64,000 nucleotides of DNA from Diaporthe sp. PMI_573 (Eukaryota > Ascomycota > Sordariomycetes > Diaporthales > Diaporthaceae): the NCBI GenBank assembly GCA_021399435.1, contig JAJTUP010000015.1, positions 248,001-312,000 of the forward strand. Reading direction: 5' to 3'. Position 1 is the first letter of the stretch; each line of letters starts with the position of its first letter. A program made the position numbers and the translations under genes. The notes beneath the pieces were generated by a model. It was not told where the DNA came from. It saw only the letters and a list, made by a program, of their open reading frames with translations, and did no database searches. Below are positions 22,312 to 31,804 of this stretch, piece after piece.

Positions 22312-23372
22312 CAATGCCGATAACAGTAGGTTTAGAATACGATTGTGGCACGTCGCCCGTCTCCAAGTAAGGCTGGACTAGACAGGATAATCGAAGACCG
22401 TCTGCGCCGCCGCTATTGTTCGTGAACTAAGTACCGGTATGCTGCAACTCACACAATGATAGATTGCTGTCGACCGTCGTAGACACATGGCTGATCACTC
22501 GACGTAACTCTTCTCTTCTGAACACTCACCAAGCACACCGACTCACCACTTGACCTAGGTCGGACATGGGAGACGAACCTACAACGCGCCATAGGCGTCA
22601 GGATTCCACCGAGCCATCATTTGCAATCATCAATTGATGGCACCTGCCCATGGCTATCCCCGCGCGATGTGTAAGACCAACTCCAAAGACCTCGAGCCGG
22701 TTACTTCCCAAGATTTTAGAAGATAATCGCGAATCTGTGTTACTCACACACCCACGCATTACCCTGCGACGCTGCAGAGATGTGGCGGTAGGTATTAGGT
22801 ATCCTCTGCACTATTTGCAATCTCGTCTACTGCTTTGTGCTCTACGGAATCGCCTTTCGATGCGTGACGCGATGCGTTGGAGCTGGCTTCCGATGATGGC
22901 TTTGTGTGGATATCATCACTCTCGACGTGCCCTGTGCCGCATCACGCTTCACAGTGGGCGTCACCGAGCCGAAGCATGTTATAGTCTCTCCGCTTGAAGT
23001 CCGCCATTCTCCGAGGACCAGAATTGTCTCCGGTAGCCACGGGCCGCTACCTTCCCTGCGATCCGTCTAGGTACAGACTTTGTAAGTGTCACACACAAAA
23101 GCAGCTGCCAATGCGCTGTGCATTGGCTACCCTACATCGTGAGAGTAAGTTATGTCATCGTCACGGACATCCCGAGGTCGTTACTTCCTTGCGCATCAAG
23201 ACAAGTGAGCCCCAGGCAAGGCCTAGGTAATATTCCGAGTTTGTTTATTTTCCCACTCCCATCATACTCGAGCAGAAAGTTTGATGCTCGTTCGCTTACC
23301 ACCATCGGTATAACCGCCATCAGCTCAACTTGTTCGCTTAGAATTATCAGCCGGCCGGTCAACTTGATTACA
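19845..23372. other. Gene-free 3.5 kb interval
   Basis: No supportable gene. From about 20850 the sequence is AT-richer, with a T/A homopolymer tract at 22256-22310 and several CCTAGGTA motifs (about 20994, 21690, 22553, 23069, 23222). ORFs are short and without domains. The final 300 bp should contain the promoter and leader of the surface-protein gene. I could not recognise terminal repeats or transposase fragments. Confidence 0.5.
22256..22310. repeat. T-rich/poly-A tract
   Basis: A T-rich run interrupted by single G (22256-22280) turns abruptly into about 30 uninterrupted A (22281-22310). The T10-A30 junction is self-complementary over at least 10 bp. It could be a remnant poly-A tail of a retroposed sequence or a nucleosome-excluding tract; no target-site duplication was evident. 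Confidence 0.9.
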
Positions 23373-24728
23373 ATGCATCATACTGCTACTTTCGCGCTCA
23401 TTTCGGGGGCCATGGCCAGCCGTTCCGTCATTCTCGAGGCCCCAGATGAGGCTTGTGGGTATCTCAGTGGCATGAAACAGGCCCCTTTCGGATGCAACGC
23501 CTCAGAACAGTGCGCCATCTACTATCCGACTTCATCGATGGCAGCCCCAGCTACCATGTTGCCGATGATTACTCCGGCCCCACAGCCCTCTGTGGTCTGT
23601 TGCGAACCCTCCCGAGGGGACTGCACGGTACAGCCTACCACCTGCGTTGATATCTCCGGGGACTGCGCAGGCACTTGTTCCAACGACCCCATGACGCTCA
23701 AGTGCACAGCCGGGGCCAACATTCGCTGCAATCGGGCACATTTCGAATCGCCATTGTCCTTCCGCAATATTGGGCCAATGCATTCTGGGCTGAGGCATAC
23801 TGATGCACCTGCCGATGGCTGGTTTTGCGGTGGGGTAGCCACCTCTTTCCAACAAGTAGATGCATGGCACAGCAAGGCCATGTCTATGGCCCATGTGAGC
23901 CACTCTCCGTTCAGTCTAGCCACCACCCTCGGCGTCACGATAACCTTGTCCAGACCCGGACTGCGACTCGGCCCTTCGGTCAGCCCATCCACCACCCTTG
24001 GTGTAACGATAACTTTGTCCAAACCTGGACAGACCCCTGGCGCTTCACCCATGCCTCCCCCACCTGCAGCTGTCGTTTCTGAGGACATCGACTGCGAAGA
24101 CGATACTCCTGGCGGAGAAGACTGTTGTTTTGACGAACGAGATGCTGCTGAGCCTTGCTATAACGAGGCTCGTCGAGCACGGCTACAAAGGAGACAAGCC
24201 ACCGGTGGCTCAACGACCGCGGCATCACCAGTAGCTGCGCCAGAAGACGTAATCGGGAGAGGGTCCGCCATCGTCTCTACTGCGTACATAGGCCAGACCG
24301 ATCGCCCCCCACTCGTTGAGGCGACCCGTCCATGGAACGTCGTAGTGCCCACCGCGACCACGACCTCCAAGACGACGACTGCCGATCCAGAGATACCGCG
24401 TTTTCCACGGAAGAATCGGCTCAACATCAGAAGGATCACCATTGGTGCAGTTTGCGGAGGGTTGGTCATGATCGCCATTGTCTGTTTTGTCTGGAGGAAG
24501 TTGGTGCACCGCTTATGTTCCAGGCGACAGAGAGTTTCGACACAGGATCAAAACGGGCACGAATTGGCTGAACATCCAGAACATGTGTCAAAGAGGCGAG
24601 AAGAATATCTCCAGAAAATCAAGAATCTCGGATCGATCGCAGATCGCGTCGTCGACGTGTTGGGCTCGGGACAAATTTCACCTGACTATGGGGACACACG
24701 AGGGCAATCAGAACCAGTCTTTGAATGA
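23373..24728 (+). CDS. Cysteine-rich single-pass cell-surface protein
   Basis: Single exon, 451 residues from the ATG at 23373 (a longer open frame upstream lacks a good start). The N-terminus is short and hydrophobic (ATFALISGAMA), consistent with a weak signal peptide. The ectodomain has regularly placed cysteines in a pattern I know from fungal secreted and membrane-anchored proteins: GYLSGM...PFGCN..EQCAIYY, then VVCCEP, then DPMTLKCT...IRCNRAHF and WFCGG. A repeated segment ATTLGVTITLSRPG/STTLGVTITLSKPG (about residues 183-196 and 206-219) is followed by a Pro-rich linker and an acidic stretch with the cysteine pair EDCCFDE. One transmembrane helix lies at about 355-375 (AVCGGLVMIAIVCFVW), then a basic stop-transfer and a tail of about 75 residues. 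It is probably a type I plasma-membrane protein with an extracellular sensing or adhesion role; no function can be assigned. Confidence 0.78.
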   Translation: MHHTATFALISGAMASRSVILEAPDEACGYLSGMKQAPFGCNASEQCAIYYPTSSMAAPATMLPMITPAPQPSVVCCEPSRGDCTVQPTTCVDISGDCAGTCSNDPMTLKCTAGANIRCNRAHFESPLSFRNIGPMHSGLRHTDAPADGWFCGGVATSFQQVDAWHSKAMSMAHVSHSPFSLATTLGVTITLSRPGLRLGPSVSPSTTLGVTITLSKPGQTPGASPMPPPPAAVVSEDIDCEDDTPGGEDCCFDERDAAEPCYNEARRARLQRRQATGGSTTAASPVAAPEDVIGRGSAIVSTAYIGQTDRPPLVEATRPWNVVVPTATTTSKTTTADPEIPRFPRKNRLNIRRITIGAVCGGLVMIAIVCFVWRKLVHRLCSRRQRVSTQDQNGHELAEHPEHVSKRREEYLQKIKNLGSIADRVVDVLGSGQISPDYGDTRGQSEPVFE

Positions 24729-25559
24729 CAGCCTGTTTCAGCCTTCGGAGGGATGCCGGGCCCAGTCCGCAGAAGTCACCAGCAACTTTCTTCTTAGTCC
24801 GAAGAGGCCACTGATGGTGATGTGGAAGCTTATGAAAACGCCCTGGGCATCGCGGGTTCCGAAAGGAGGAACCGAGCTTACAATGTGCTGTGAAGAGTGG
24901 GGTGACGTATTGGCGACGTGAGCATCACTTAGGCATGGGGTATCACAGCGAGCCTTCTGCAGAAGGTATATTGCCTATAACTATAATTATTGGACAGGGT
25001 TGTTAGGCACGCAGACAGCAGCGAATGTGATCGATCATGATGATGATGACTCTCACACTTAAGACGACAGACAGTATGTACCTCAAAGGATCCATTGATT
25101 TGCGACCGGAATGTCTTTCCCCGTTTGTCAGCAATTTGCGCCCGGATTCCGGCGGAGGGACAGTTGATGCTGCACTTAGTAACCGGTCTCACGACTGCGG
25201 GGGCTCATGTCGCGACTGAAATGGCTGCGCAACAGTCTCCAATGTTTAGTGATCTTGAGGCCAAGGCAGTACTAGAATGTCGTCCCGCGCATTGGAGAAA
25301 GTTCGCTGCAAATTATTAATCGAGTCGGCGACATTTGGCGGGGTCCGCACCTCACAGCATACCCAAGGTGAATTGCGTCAATGCCCTTGGGGCATCGACT
25401 ATTTAAACCTCTTTCTTGATACAGAATGAGCTTCCTCTCTCGTCGAACCCCCAAGCTCAAGTCAAGGTGAATTTACACGACACAGCTGCTTCCACCCATA
25501 GTACCTTGAGATACATCTGATCGCCCATCTCTGTAGCACAACATCCCTGATCTGAAGCC
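24729..25559. other. Upstream region of the SDR gene
   Basis: No gene is visible. A TATA-like TATTTAAACC occurs near 25399, about 160 bp upstream of the SDR start codon, followed by CT-rich sequence, which is a plausible core promoter. Confidence 0.5.
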
Positions 25560-26535
25560 ATGGCAACCCCATCAAAGTCCTTCTTCGCCGTCGTGGCCGG
25601 TGTAGGCGCCGGAACAGGTGGTGCAGTAAGTTTCCCACGGCTATGCGCCTGTCCCAACCTGATAGGTAGAGACATGGCTGCTGACAGGGAACGACAGGTT
25701 GCCAAGCGCTTCGCGAAAGCCTACCCGGTGGTCCTGCTCGCCCGTCGGGAGGAGAGCTTCAAGGACCTCGTGACTGAGATTAATGGCAGTGGAGGCAAGG
25801 CAATCGGCATCCCCACTGATGCTACAGACGCGACGTCGGTGAAGTCTGCGTTCGACACCATCAAGAAGGAGCTGCCTGGCCTGAAGCTGGCTGCCGCTGT
25901 GTACAATGTTTCGGCAGGCTTCGGGATCAAGCCATTCCTCGAGTTCAAGCTCGAGGACCTGGACAGCAGCCTCAAGGGCAACGCGTGAGTGAGCCCAGTG
26001 GCCTTGTGAGCTCTCATCGCCTCACAGAAACGCACCGGCTGACGAGATGACACGATTCCACGGGCAGTCACGGCCTCTTCCATTTCGCCCAGAACACTCT
26101 TCCCTTGCTACTTGAGTCGGTTGACTCGTCGCCGCACCCGCCGTCCTTGATCGTCACCGGCGCGACGGCTAGCATAAGGGGTAGTGCAAAGTTCGCAAAC
26201 TTCGCCGCGGGCAAGTTCGCCGCGAGGGCTATCACGCAGTCGCTGGCCCGGGAATATGGCCCTCGCGGCGTCCACGTCGCGCATGCCATCATTGACGGTG
26301 GCATCGACATCCCCCGCCTCGCTGAGTACAAACACAAGTTCAACAATGGCGCCCCCGATGGACTCATCTCGCCTGATTCGGTAAGTGGGAGGCTACCGCG
26401 CCGTACAAGTTGAACGAGATTCGGATTGCTAATATCTCGATTTAGATCGCGGAGGATTACTGGCACCTGCACACGCAGCATCGGTCGGCTTTCACTCAGG
26501 AGTTAGACCTGAGGCCGTATGTGGAGAAATTTTAG
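25560..26535 (+). CDS. Atypical short-chain dehydrogenase/reductase (SDR)
   Basis: Four exons: 25560-25625, 25698-25984, 26068-26380, 26446-26535 (introns of 72, 83 and 65 bp with CTGAC or CTAAT branch sites), 251 residues, the usual SDR length. The Rossmann nucleotide-binding loop is AGVGAGTGGAVAKRF, with glycines 14, 18 and 20 matching the G-x3-G-x-G spacing although the preceding residue is Ala. Residues 78-100 give the LAAAVYNVSAGFG strand that replaces the classical NNAG block. The active-site region has Ser153 (VTGATAS) and Lys167, but the usual Tyr of Y-x3-K is Phe163 (FAAGK). This SDR clade, which has Phe in that place, is known in bacteria and fungi but is biochemically poorly defined. 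It may be an NAD(P)-binding protein with altered chemistry rather than a standard alcohol dehydrogenase. The substrate is unknown. The start ATG (GCCATGG) has strong context. Confidence 0.88.
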
Positions 26536-26932
26536 GGGCTTTGAGGTTCTCCTCACGTTTGGGACGGGCAAAGACGGCCACTTCACACGAGCGAGCGGGG
26601 CGCGAGGCGGAGGTGCTCTCGATGTAACCAGCGAAAGAGTGTCTCATGTCTGGTATAAAAAAAATGTCTGGGCCTATTTGCAATTCCCGGTGCTGTCCCT
26701 AGCTCGCAGCAACTGGCACCATGATACACACGATCCTTCATAACCCCTGTAGGCTGCGAATATGAGGAGGCGGGAGTATACACTCGGCTAGTAGAGTGCG
26801 GCCGTACTCACGCACGGCTGTCTTGGTGTGCACCTAAAGTTGTCGAGAGGTGCGACGCGATTGCCGGCGGAGTCGGGTCGGCCTGTGTATGTTGCACAGA
26901 TATCTTTGTCAACTGAACATTCGATGCCCTGT
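26536..26932. other. Convergent 3' region SDR / TMA46
   Basis: Short intergenic stretch between two stop codons. I see only 3' UTR-like sequence. Confidence 0.6.
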
Positions 26933-28121
26933 TCAGGTGGCAGCAGTGGCTCCGGGGTCCTTCGGGGCCTCCGGGGCCGCCGGGGGTTGAGAAGCCCCGG
27001 CCATGTCTTCCGTACTAGCATCACCGGATACTGGCTCTCCATTGAGGTAAGGAATGCCGTATTCCTTCGCCAACCGTTCGTCCTCCTTCTTCTGCCGTAT
27101 GCGCTCGGTCTCCTCACGCATCTTTTGCAGATTCCAGACATCGGCGTCCTCATCATCCGAGGCCTCGTCATCACTGTCCGTACGCCAGTTCCCGCTCTCA
27201 AAGAGGGTTCTTCCAGTGGCTTCCTTGGCCTTCCGAGCTTGCTCTTCTGCGGCCTTCTTGTCCATTCGCTTCTTCTTCCATTCGGCAAACGTCTCCGGGG
27301 TGACAGGGGTGAGCGTGCCGACTAGCTTGTGTCTCTCTGATTCGAGGAACTCCTCGAGCGTCAGAGTCTTGAGCGGCGACTTGTCTAGCATGGCCTTCTC
27401 CGCTGCCCTCTGCTCCTTGGTCTTAAGCACGAAGCTGTCTCTGGTGTTAGTCGAGCTCTTTGGGAACTGGGATTTGAAGCAAGACTCACCCTGGTGGGAG
27501 AGCATGCTTGTACATGCACTTATCACCACCATTGGGACAGATCCAGAACCACCCATATTTGCCATCCTCGATGGCTTGGGTGAAGTACTTGCAGACCTTG
27601 TCGGTAGTTGACCGCTGGTTGCCCTTCTTGGACAGGACGACCGAGCGCAGCTGGTCTTCGGTCCAGTCGGCTGAGGTCTCGACCTTCTTCTTTTCCTCTT
27701 CCTCTGCGCGCGTATCTTGGTACAGACTCTTCTTCTCTGTCTTTCGGTCCAGCTCCATATCGTGTGAGAACTTGCATTTTCTCCCCTTCTCGCAGTTTCC
27801 TTTCTTGTAGAAGATACAGAGGACGGTCTTTGGATCGACACCGAAGGGCACCTTCTGGATCTGGGCGGGCTTGTTGAGCAGCAAATCGGCTTCCCGTTTC
27901 GCCTCCTCTGCAGCCTTCTTTTCCCTCTCGCGCTGTGCCCTCTCTGCCTCTTTCTTCTTTTGCTCAGCATTTCCTCCGGCCTGCATCTGGGACTGCAGCT
28001 GAGTGATCTGCTTCTGGGCCGCGCCGCCCTTCTTGTTCTTCATGCCAAAGGTCTTGTCCTCGACGGCCTTCTTGGCGTCCACCTTCTTGGTGGGGCCCTT
28101 GTCGCTCTTTTTGGGAGGCAT
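26933..28121 (-). CDS. TMA46: TMA46 / DRG family regulatory protein 1 (CCCH zinc finger)
   Basis: Two exons on the minus strand, 28121-27490 and 27434-26933; the 55-bp intron has donor GTGAGT, branch GACTAAC and acceptor CAG. The protein has 377 residues. It begins MPPKKSDKGPTKKVDAKK, a basic Lys-rich start typical of the family, followed by a charged coiled-coil (about residues 40-80). CCCH finger 1 is LCIFYKKGNCEKGRKCKFSH (C-x7-C-x5-C-x3-H, about residues 100-120); finger 2 is VCKYFTQAIEDG..ICPNGGDKCMYKH (C-x17-C-x6-C-x3-H). The second half carries the DFRP_C region (TLEEFLESERHKL), which in yeast TMA46 and human ZC3H15 binds and stabilises the GTPase Rbg1/DRG1, and the complex associates with translating ribosomes. 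The intron falls right after finger 2. It is divergent from OST4. Confidence 0.95.
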
Positions 28122-28714
28122 CTTGGCTGTATAGGAAAGAACCGCTTGAGGAAATCAGTCAAGTCCACGGGTGCTCGTATTTTGGGGGGTTGCTGGGACA
28201 GAATGTGACTGGAGCCCAGCAGAGAGGCGTCGTTGGGGGGGGGGCACTGTGGAAGTTGTAAGCCGGAGAGGCAGTACACAGTAATAAAAAAAGCGGGATG
28301 TGGTCCAACTGAGTCTGGCGCTTGAACAGTGACGCTGCGGACCCACCCGCCTTCGGGATTAGGTAAGGGGCTGTACGGGCCAGGCATAAGCTGCGTGTAC
28401 GTGCCTTTGTACCAGGCAGTCCTGGCAGTCTAGCCTCTATCGGCGCGATACTGCATCCCCAGCTCGACAACTCCAACAGATGTGAAGTGGCCTCGTGTCG
28501 TCGTCGCAAGAGCTGCCTTCCGCATTCCATTCATTTTCAGCACAAACAGTCAACTGCACCTGAGCGCCTTTTCAAAACTGTCCAAGTGAGCGAGCAAAGT
28601 TGTTTTGTTTTCTGACGCTGGCAATATTCTGATATCTGACCAGCCTGTCAATTCCAGAGCCTCAGCCTCCCGATTCCCGTCGCAAGCCCGACTTTACCAG
28701 AACGAATCGGCACA
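28122..28714. promoter_or_regulatory. Divergent promoter TMA46 / OST4
   Basis: 593 bp between two divergent start codons, both of housekeeping genes. A G-run near 28235 may hinder sequencing. A GTGAGC donor-like site at about 28586, a TCTGACC branch-like site and TTCCAG at about 28652-28657 could delimit a 5' UTR intron of OST4. This is an inference without transcript support. Confidence 0.5.
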
Positions 28715-28870
28715 ATGATCTCCGACGACGACCTGTACAGACTCGCCCTATTCCTGGGATCTGCCGCCATGGTCCTTATTGTCGGCTACCACTACATTGA
28801 GGTCAATGCGAAGGATGACCAGAAGGCAACCGCACAACGGGCTGGCAAGCAGGGTGCGCCACTGAAGTGA
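28715..28870 (+). CDS. OST4: Oligosaccharyltransferase subunit Ost4
   Basis: A 51-residue single-exon gene, easily missed because of its size. The start MISDDDLYRLALFLGSAAMVLIV matches the Ost4 family: the short MISD- luminal N-terminus, then a single helix (about residues 7-27), then YHYIEVNAKDD on the cytosolic side. Ost4 is an essential or near-essential mini-subunit of the oligosaccharyltransferase complex in the ER membrane; it holds Ost3/Ost6 to Stt3, the catalytic subunit for N-glycosylation. Yeast Ost4 has 36 residues; the extra basic tail (QKATAQRAGKQG) here seems to be a filamentous-fungal extension. The ATG context CACAATGA is good and the stop is TGA. Confidence 0.93.
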   Translation: MISDDDLYRLALFLGSAAMVLIVGYHYIEVNAKDDQKATAQRAGKQGAPLK

Positions 28871-30033
28871 TGGTTGTTTCGGCGGACAGGCAGATAGAGG
28901 ACGGCCATGGCAGTCGCTTCTGTGTCACTGGAATCAATCAAAGGGAATAACGCCTAGGTGGCGAGGCAGTGGCAGACATTCATGATGCGCAGAGTCCTCG
29001 AGAGGGCCGGAGGACTTGTCATCCCGACCACAAGCTGCTGCTGATGAGGAAGACTGGTCGGCCAGCAGTGATACTAGAACACACCGTACAATGCGAATTA
29101 GCACGCGACCATGGCTGTTCTGCGTCATGCGCGTCCTCTCGGAGAGACCACGAAATGCATCAACTTTAATGCAGCGACGTTTGAAATGCTTGAGCTTCAG
29201 TTCACGAGGGCCAAAAGTGGCGTCCATGTGCCACAGGAATTGCCGAGTAACTAGGCGCACGCCGTTTGCAATAATTGGTGATCAACGGGGAAGAAACTTG
29301 GGTGAAGTGAGACCGCTGGCTGCTACATATTCGAGTCGGTCGATTGGTCCAGCGCTGGTGAACAGGATGCGACCGCAACACGCGGCCAAGATTCGGCAGC
29401 GACAACGGCAGCTTGGGTCTTTGTACATCGTGTACTTCCGGTTCCAGCCCCAGCTCCAGCTCGTAAACCCTTCGCAGTAATCTGGCTGGATAAGCCGGAA
29501 AGGGGCTCCCAGGGCCTCAGGGTTCGGGTCGAGTCCCCAAGCTCGCGCCATCCCTGCAAGCGGCCTCTGACAAGGCTGCCCCGGGTCGCGCCCCGAATGC
29601 AGCAAGCAACAAAAAGGCCACCCGCTTTCCCTCGCCCCCTTCTCCAGCCCTCTTCAACTGGACCTTCCTCCCAGCCTTTTCATCCACTCTCGACGTCAAC
29701 AGAGAGACCCGTTCTGCCCATCCCCAAGTCTATCACCACATTCGACAGACTTCCAACCCACTTTCGTAACATCTACCATTTCGATTCTACCATTTGACTC
29801 TATACAACACGCCAAGCGACCATCATCGCCGAACTTTCAGTCCTGCCACCTGGTCGCATCGCAGCCTGCGCAAAGTAACAGCCACCCAGCAATCTCAACG
29901 CGCCGAAGCTTCCCACATTTCGCGCAGCACATCGTTACGAATCACGCATAACTTCGCGCGATTCGCAACCTGCCACATTCTCTTGACTGAATCAACTCAT
30001 TTCCCCGACACCCTCATCACTACCAACATCAAC
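28871..30033. other. Region between OST4 and ALY/REF
   Basis: This contains the OST4 3' region and the ALY/REF promoter. From about 29600 to 30033 the plus strand is extremely C/T- and CA-rich, typical of the leader of a strongly expressed fungal gene. No other gene is visible. Confidence 0.55.
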
Positions 30034-31804
30034 ATGTCTGGCAAGCTCGACCAGTCTCTCGATGAGATTCTCTCCACCAACAAGCGCACCCCTGCCGGTG
30101 GCCGCCGCTCCACCCGCAAGACCGCTCGTCCCGCTGCCGCCGCTCCCGTAGGCGGTGTCAAGAAGAACATCAAGCCTGCACGTGGCGCTGCCGCTAAGCC
30201 TTCGTCTGGCAAGGCATCCAAGCCCCATGGAGAGAGCAAGATCATAGTGAGCAACCTGGTAAGGACATCTCCCCTCGCAGCGCCAAAGGGTCTACCGCTA
30301 ACACCTTCTCACAGCCCAAGGACGTGTCCGAGAGCCAAATCAAGGTATGTTACCGATGAGGCCATTGCAGCCTTCGGGGACTTCTGTCGACATTCTATCC
30401 ATCGCGTAATATACCGACATGATCACGCCGCGCATCGGACGAGAGGCGGCTATACCTCCAATCCATGCCTCCAACTTTGATGGCACAGCCTGCACACTAA
30501 GTCTCCTTCCTTCCAGCCCAGCAAGTTCCTTTTCATGCTGCAGGGTCTGCGCGGAGAAGTCGAGCACCTCGTTTCGCGCAACTTGACAGTATGCTTGGAG
30601 TGCCTGGCAAGCATCCAATGCAAGCTCAAGTCTGTGGCAATCGAAAACGTGGGCTGAAGTGTCAGGACCTTCTTTGCCTTTCCCATTGCTTTCATCGGTG
30701 GCAGGTGAACAAGATGGCAATGAGGACAACGCTTTCCCCCGAGCAGAGCAGTGAGCATCTACGGGCACACGCGTCGCTTTTGGCAAGGGTGACCTTCTCC
30801 GACTCTTGCAGTCGAACTTTCTTCCGAACTCGATATGTTGGGCGGATCGTGTCCTGTGGCAGACAGAATCATCTTCCCATTGAGATTCTGGACGCGAGTG
30901 CTTGAGCAGGCCGAGCTAGGAACTTGAGGTGGGCACAGGCACCCTGTGAAATCGAGGATGAAACCTCGATGGTAACAGCTCGTTGTGCCTGCATGGCGAG
31001 GTGTCTCGGTGATAGAGACTCTCGCCTTCGCCAGTGCAATGCGATTACACCCTGTGCCCGCCAGCTGCAGGCATAGTCGATGGCTATGAGGCTTCCCATC
31101 ACATGCTCACTGCTTTGCTCATCTGGCCCTGTGTTTTGGATGCGCCAGAAAACAAATACCGGCGGTGAACTTTACGATCATGGATGACGGGATATCGCTC
31201 GGCGCACTCGGACTTTTACCGCATTATTTTGCTGACGCTTCTTTTTTTCCTTGTTCAGGAGTACTTCCAGACAGCTGTCACGGGAGTCAAGAAAGCCGAG
31301 CTCGTATACGGACCTGGAGGAAGCAGCCGTGGTATCGCCAACGTTGTGTTCCATCACTCCGATGGCGCCAGCAAGGCTTACCAGAAGCTGAACGGTCTCC
31401 TCATTGACAACCGGCCCATCCGAGTAAGTCATTGATCTGGTGCGGTATTTCTTCCCTCATGCTAATTTAGTATCAAGGTCGAGGTCGTCGTTACCGGTGA
31501 ACTGGTTCCTGCGCCTCCCACCCTGAGTCAGCGTGTGAGCCAGCCTAAGGCCACGCCCAAATCCGCCGCCGCGGACAAGGCATCCGGAAAGGGGGCGAAG
31601 CCTGCTGCTGGTGGTAGAGGTGGTGCTGCCGGCAAGCGCGGTCGTGGTGGTCGCCCGAAGAGCGCCCGACCCACCAAGAAGACGGCTGATGAGCTTGATG
31701 CCGAGATGGCGGACTACTTCGACGGCGCCAAGAGCGGCGGCGATGCGTCTGCAACGGCTGCCACCAACGGTGGCGATGCTGCCATGGAGGACGAGGTTTT
31801 GTAA
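30034..31804 (+). CDS. YRA1: mRNA export adaptor ALY/REF (Yra1/Mlo3 family)
   Basis: Four exons: 30034-30258, 30315-30344 (30 nt), 31259-31423, 31478-31804; introns of 56, 914 and 54 bp; 248 residues. Exons 1-3 assemble one RRM without gaps: RNP2 IIVSNL (70-75), PKDVSESQIK (76-85, the whole of exon 2), then EYFQTAVTGVKKAELVYG and RNP1 SRGIANVVF (108-116). The N-terminal MSGKLDQSLDEILSTN is the conserved UAP56/Sub2-binding box; the RG/K-rich arms flank the RRM; the C-terminus ADELDAEMADYFDG is the second UAP56-binding box. The protein joins the TREX complex and hands mRNA to the export receptor. The second intron is unusually long, as in yeast YRA1, where a long intron mediates autoregulation. 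The third intron needs the acceptor AAG at 31475-31477, because the TAG at 31468-31470 would shift the frame; that TAG lies only about 5 nt after the branch adenosine and so is probably skipped. Confidence 0.94.
30345..31258 (+). other. Long second intron of ALY/REF (914 nt)
   Basis: Donor GTATGT (30345), branch TGCTGAC (about 31230) and acceptor TTCAG (31258). The RRM reads straight across, so no coding exon is missing. The central 150 nt hold complementary segments (see the ncRNA entry). Retention would add stop codons soon after exon 2 and expose the transcript to nonsense-mediated decay, the expected basis for a feedback loop. Confidence 0.88.
30928..31074 (+). ncRNA. Predicted structured RNA element inside the ALY/REF intron
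   Basis: Complementary segments seen by eye: a closing stem GGTGGGCACAGG (30928-30939) with CCTGTGCCCGCC (31051-31062), 12 bp with one G-U; a hairpin ATCGAGG-ATGAAA-CCTCGAT (30951-30970); a hairpin with 6 + 5 bp, GGCGAG/CTCGCC and GTCTC/GAGAC (30995-31026); a possible pseudoknot TGCCTGCA (30986-30993) with TGCAGGCA (31066-31073). CACAGG (30934-30939) can instead pair locally with CCTGTG (30943-30948), an alternative to the closing stem. No known RNA family was recognised; box C/D or H/ACA features are not convincing. Folding is an inference from complementarity alone. Confidence 0.4.

Noticed and set aside
30345..30480. Read-through of ALY/REF exon 2 into the long intron as a short isoform
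   Set aside because: The frame meets a stop almost at once and breaks the RRM; more likely a retention product for decay than a functional protein.
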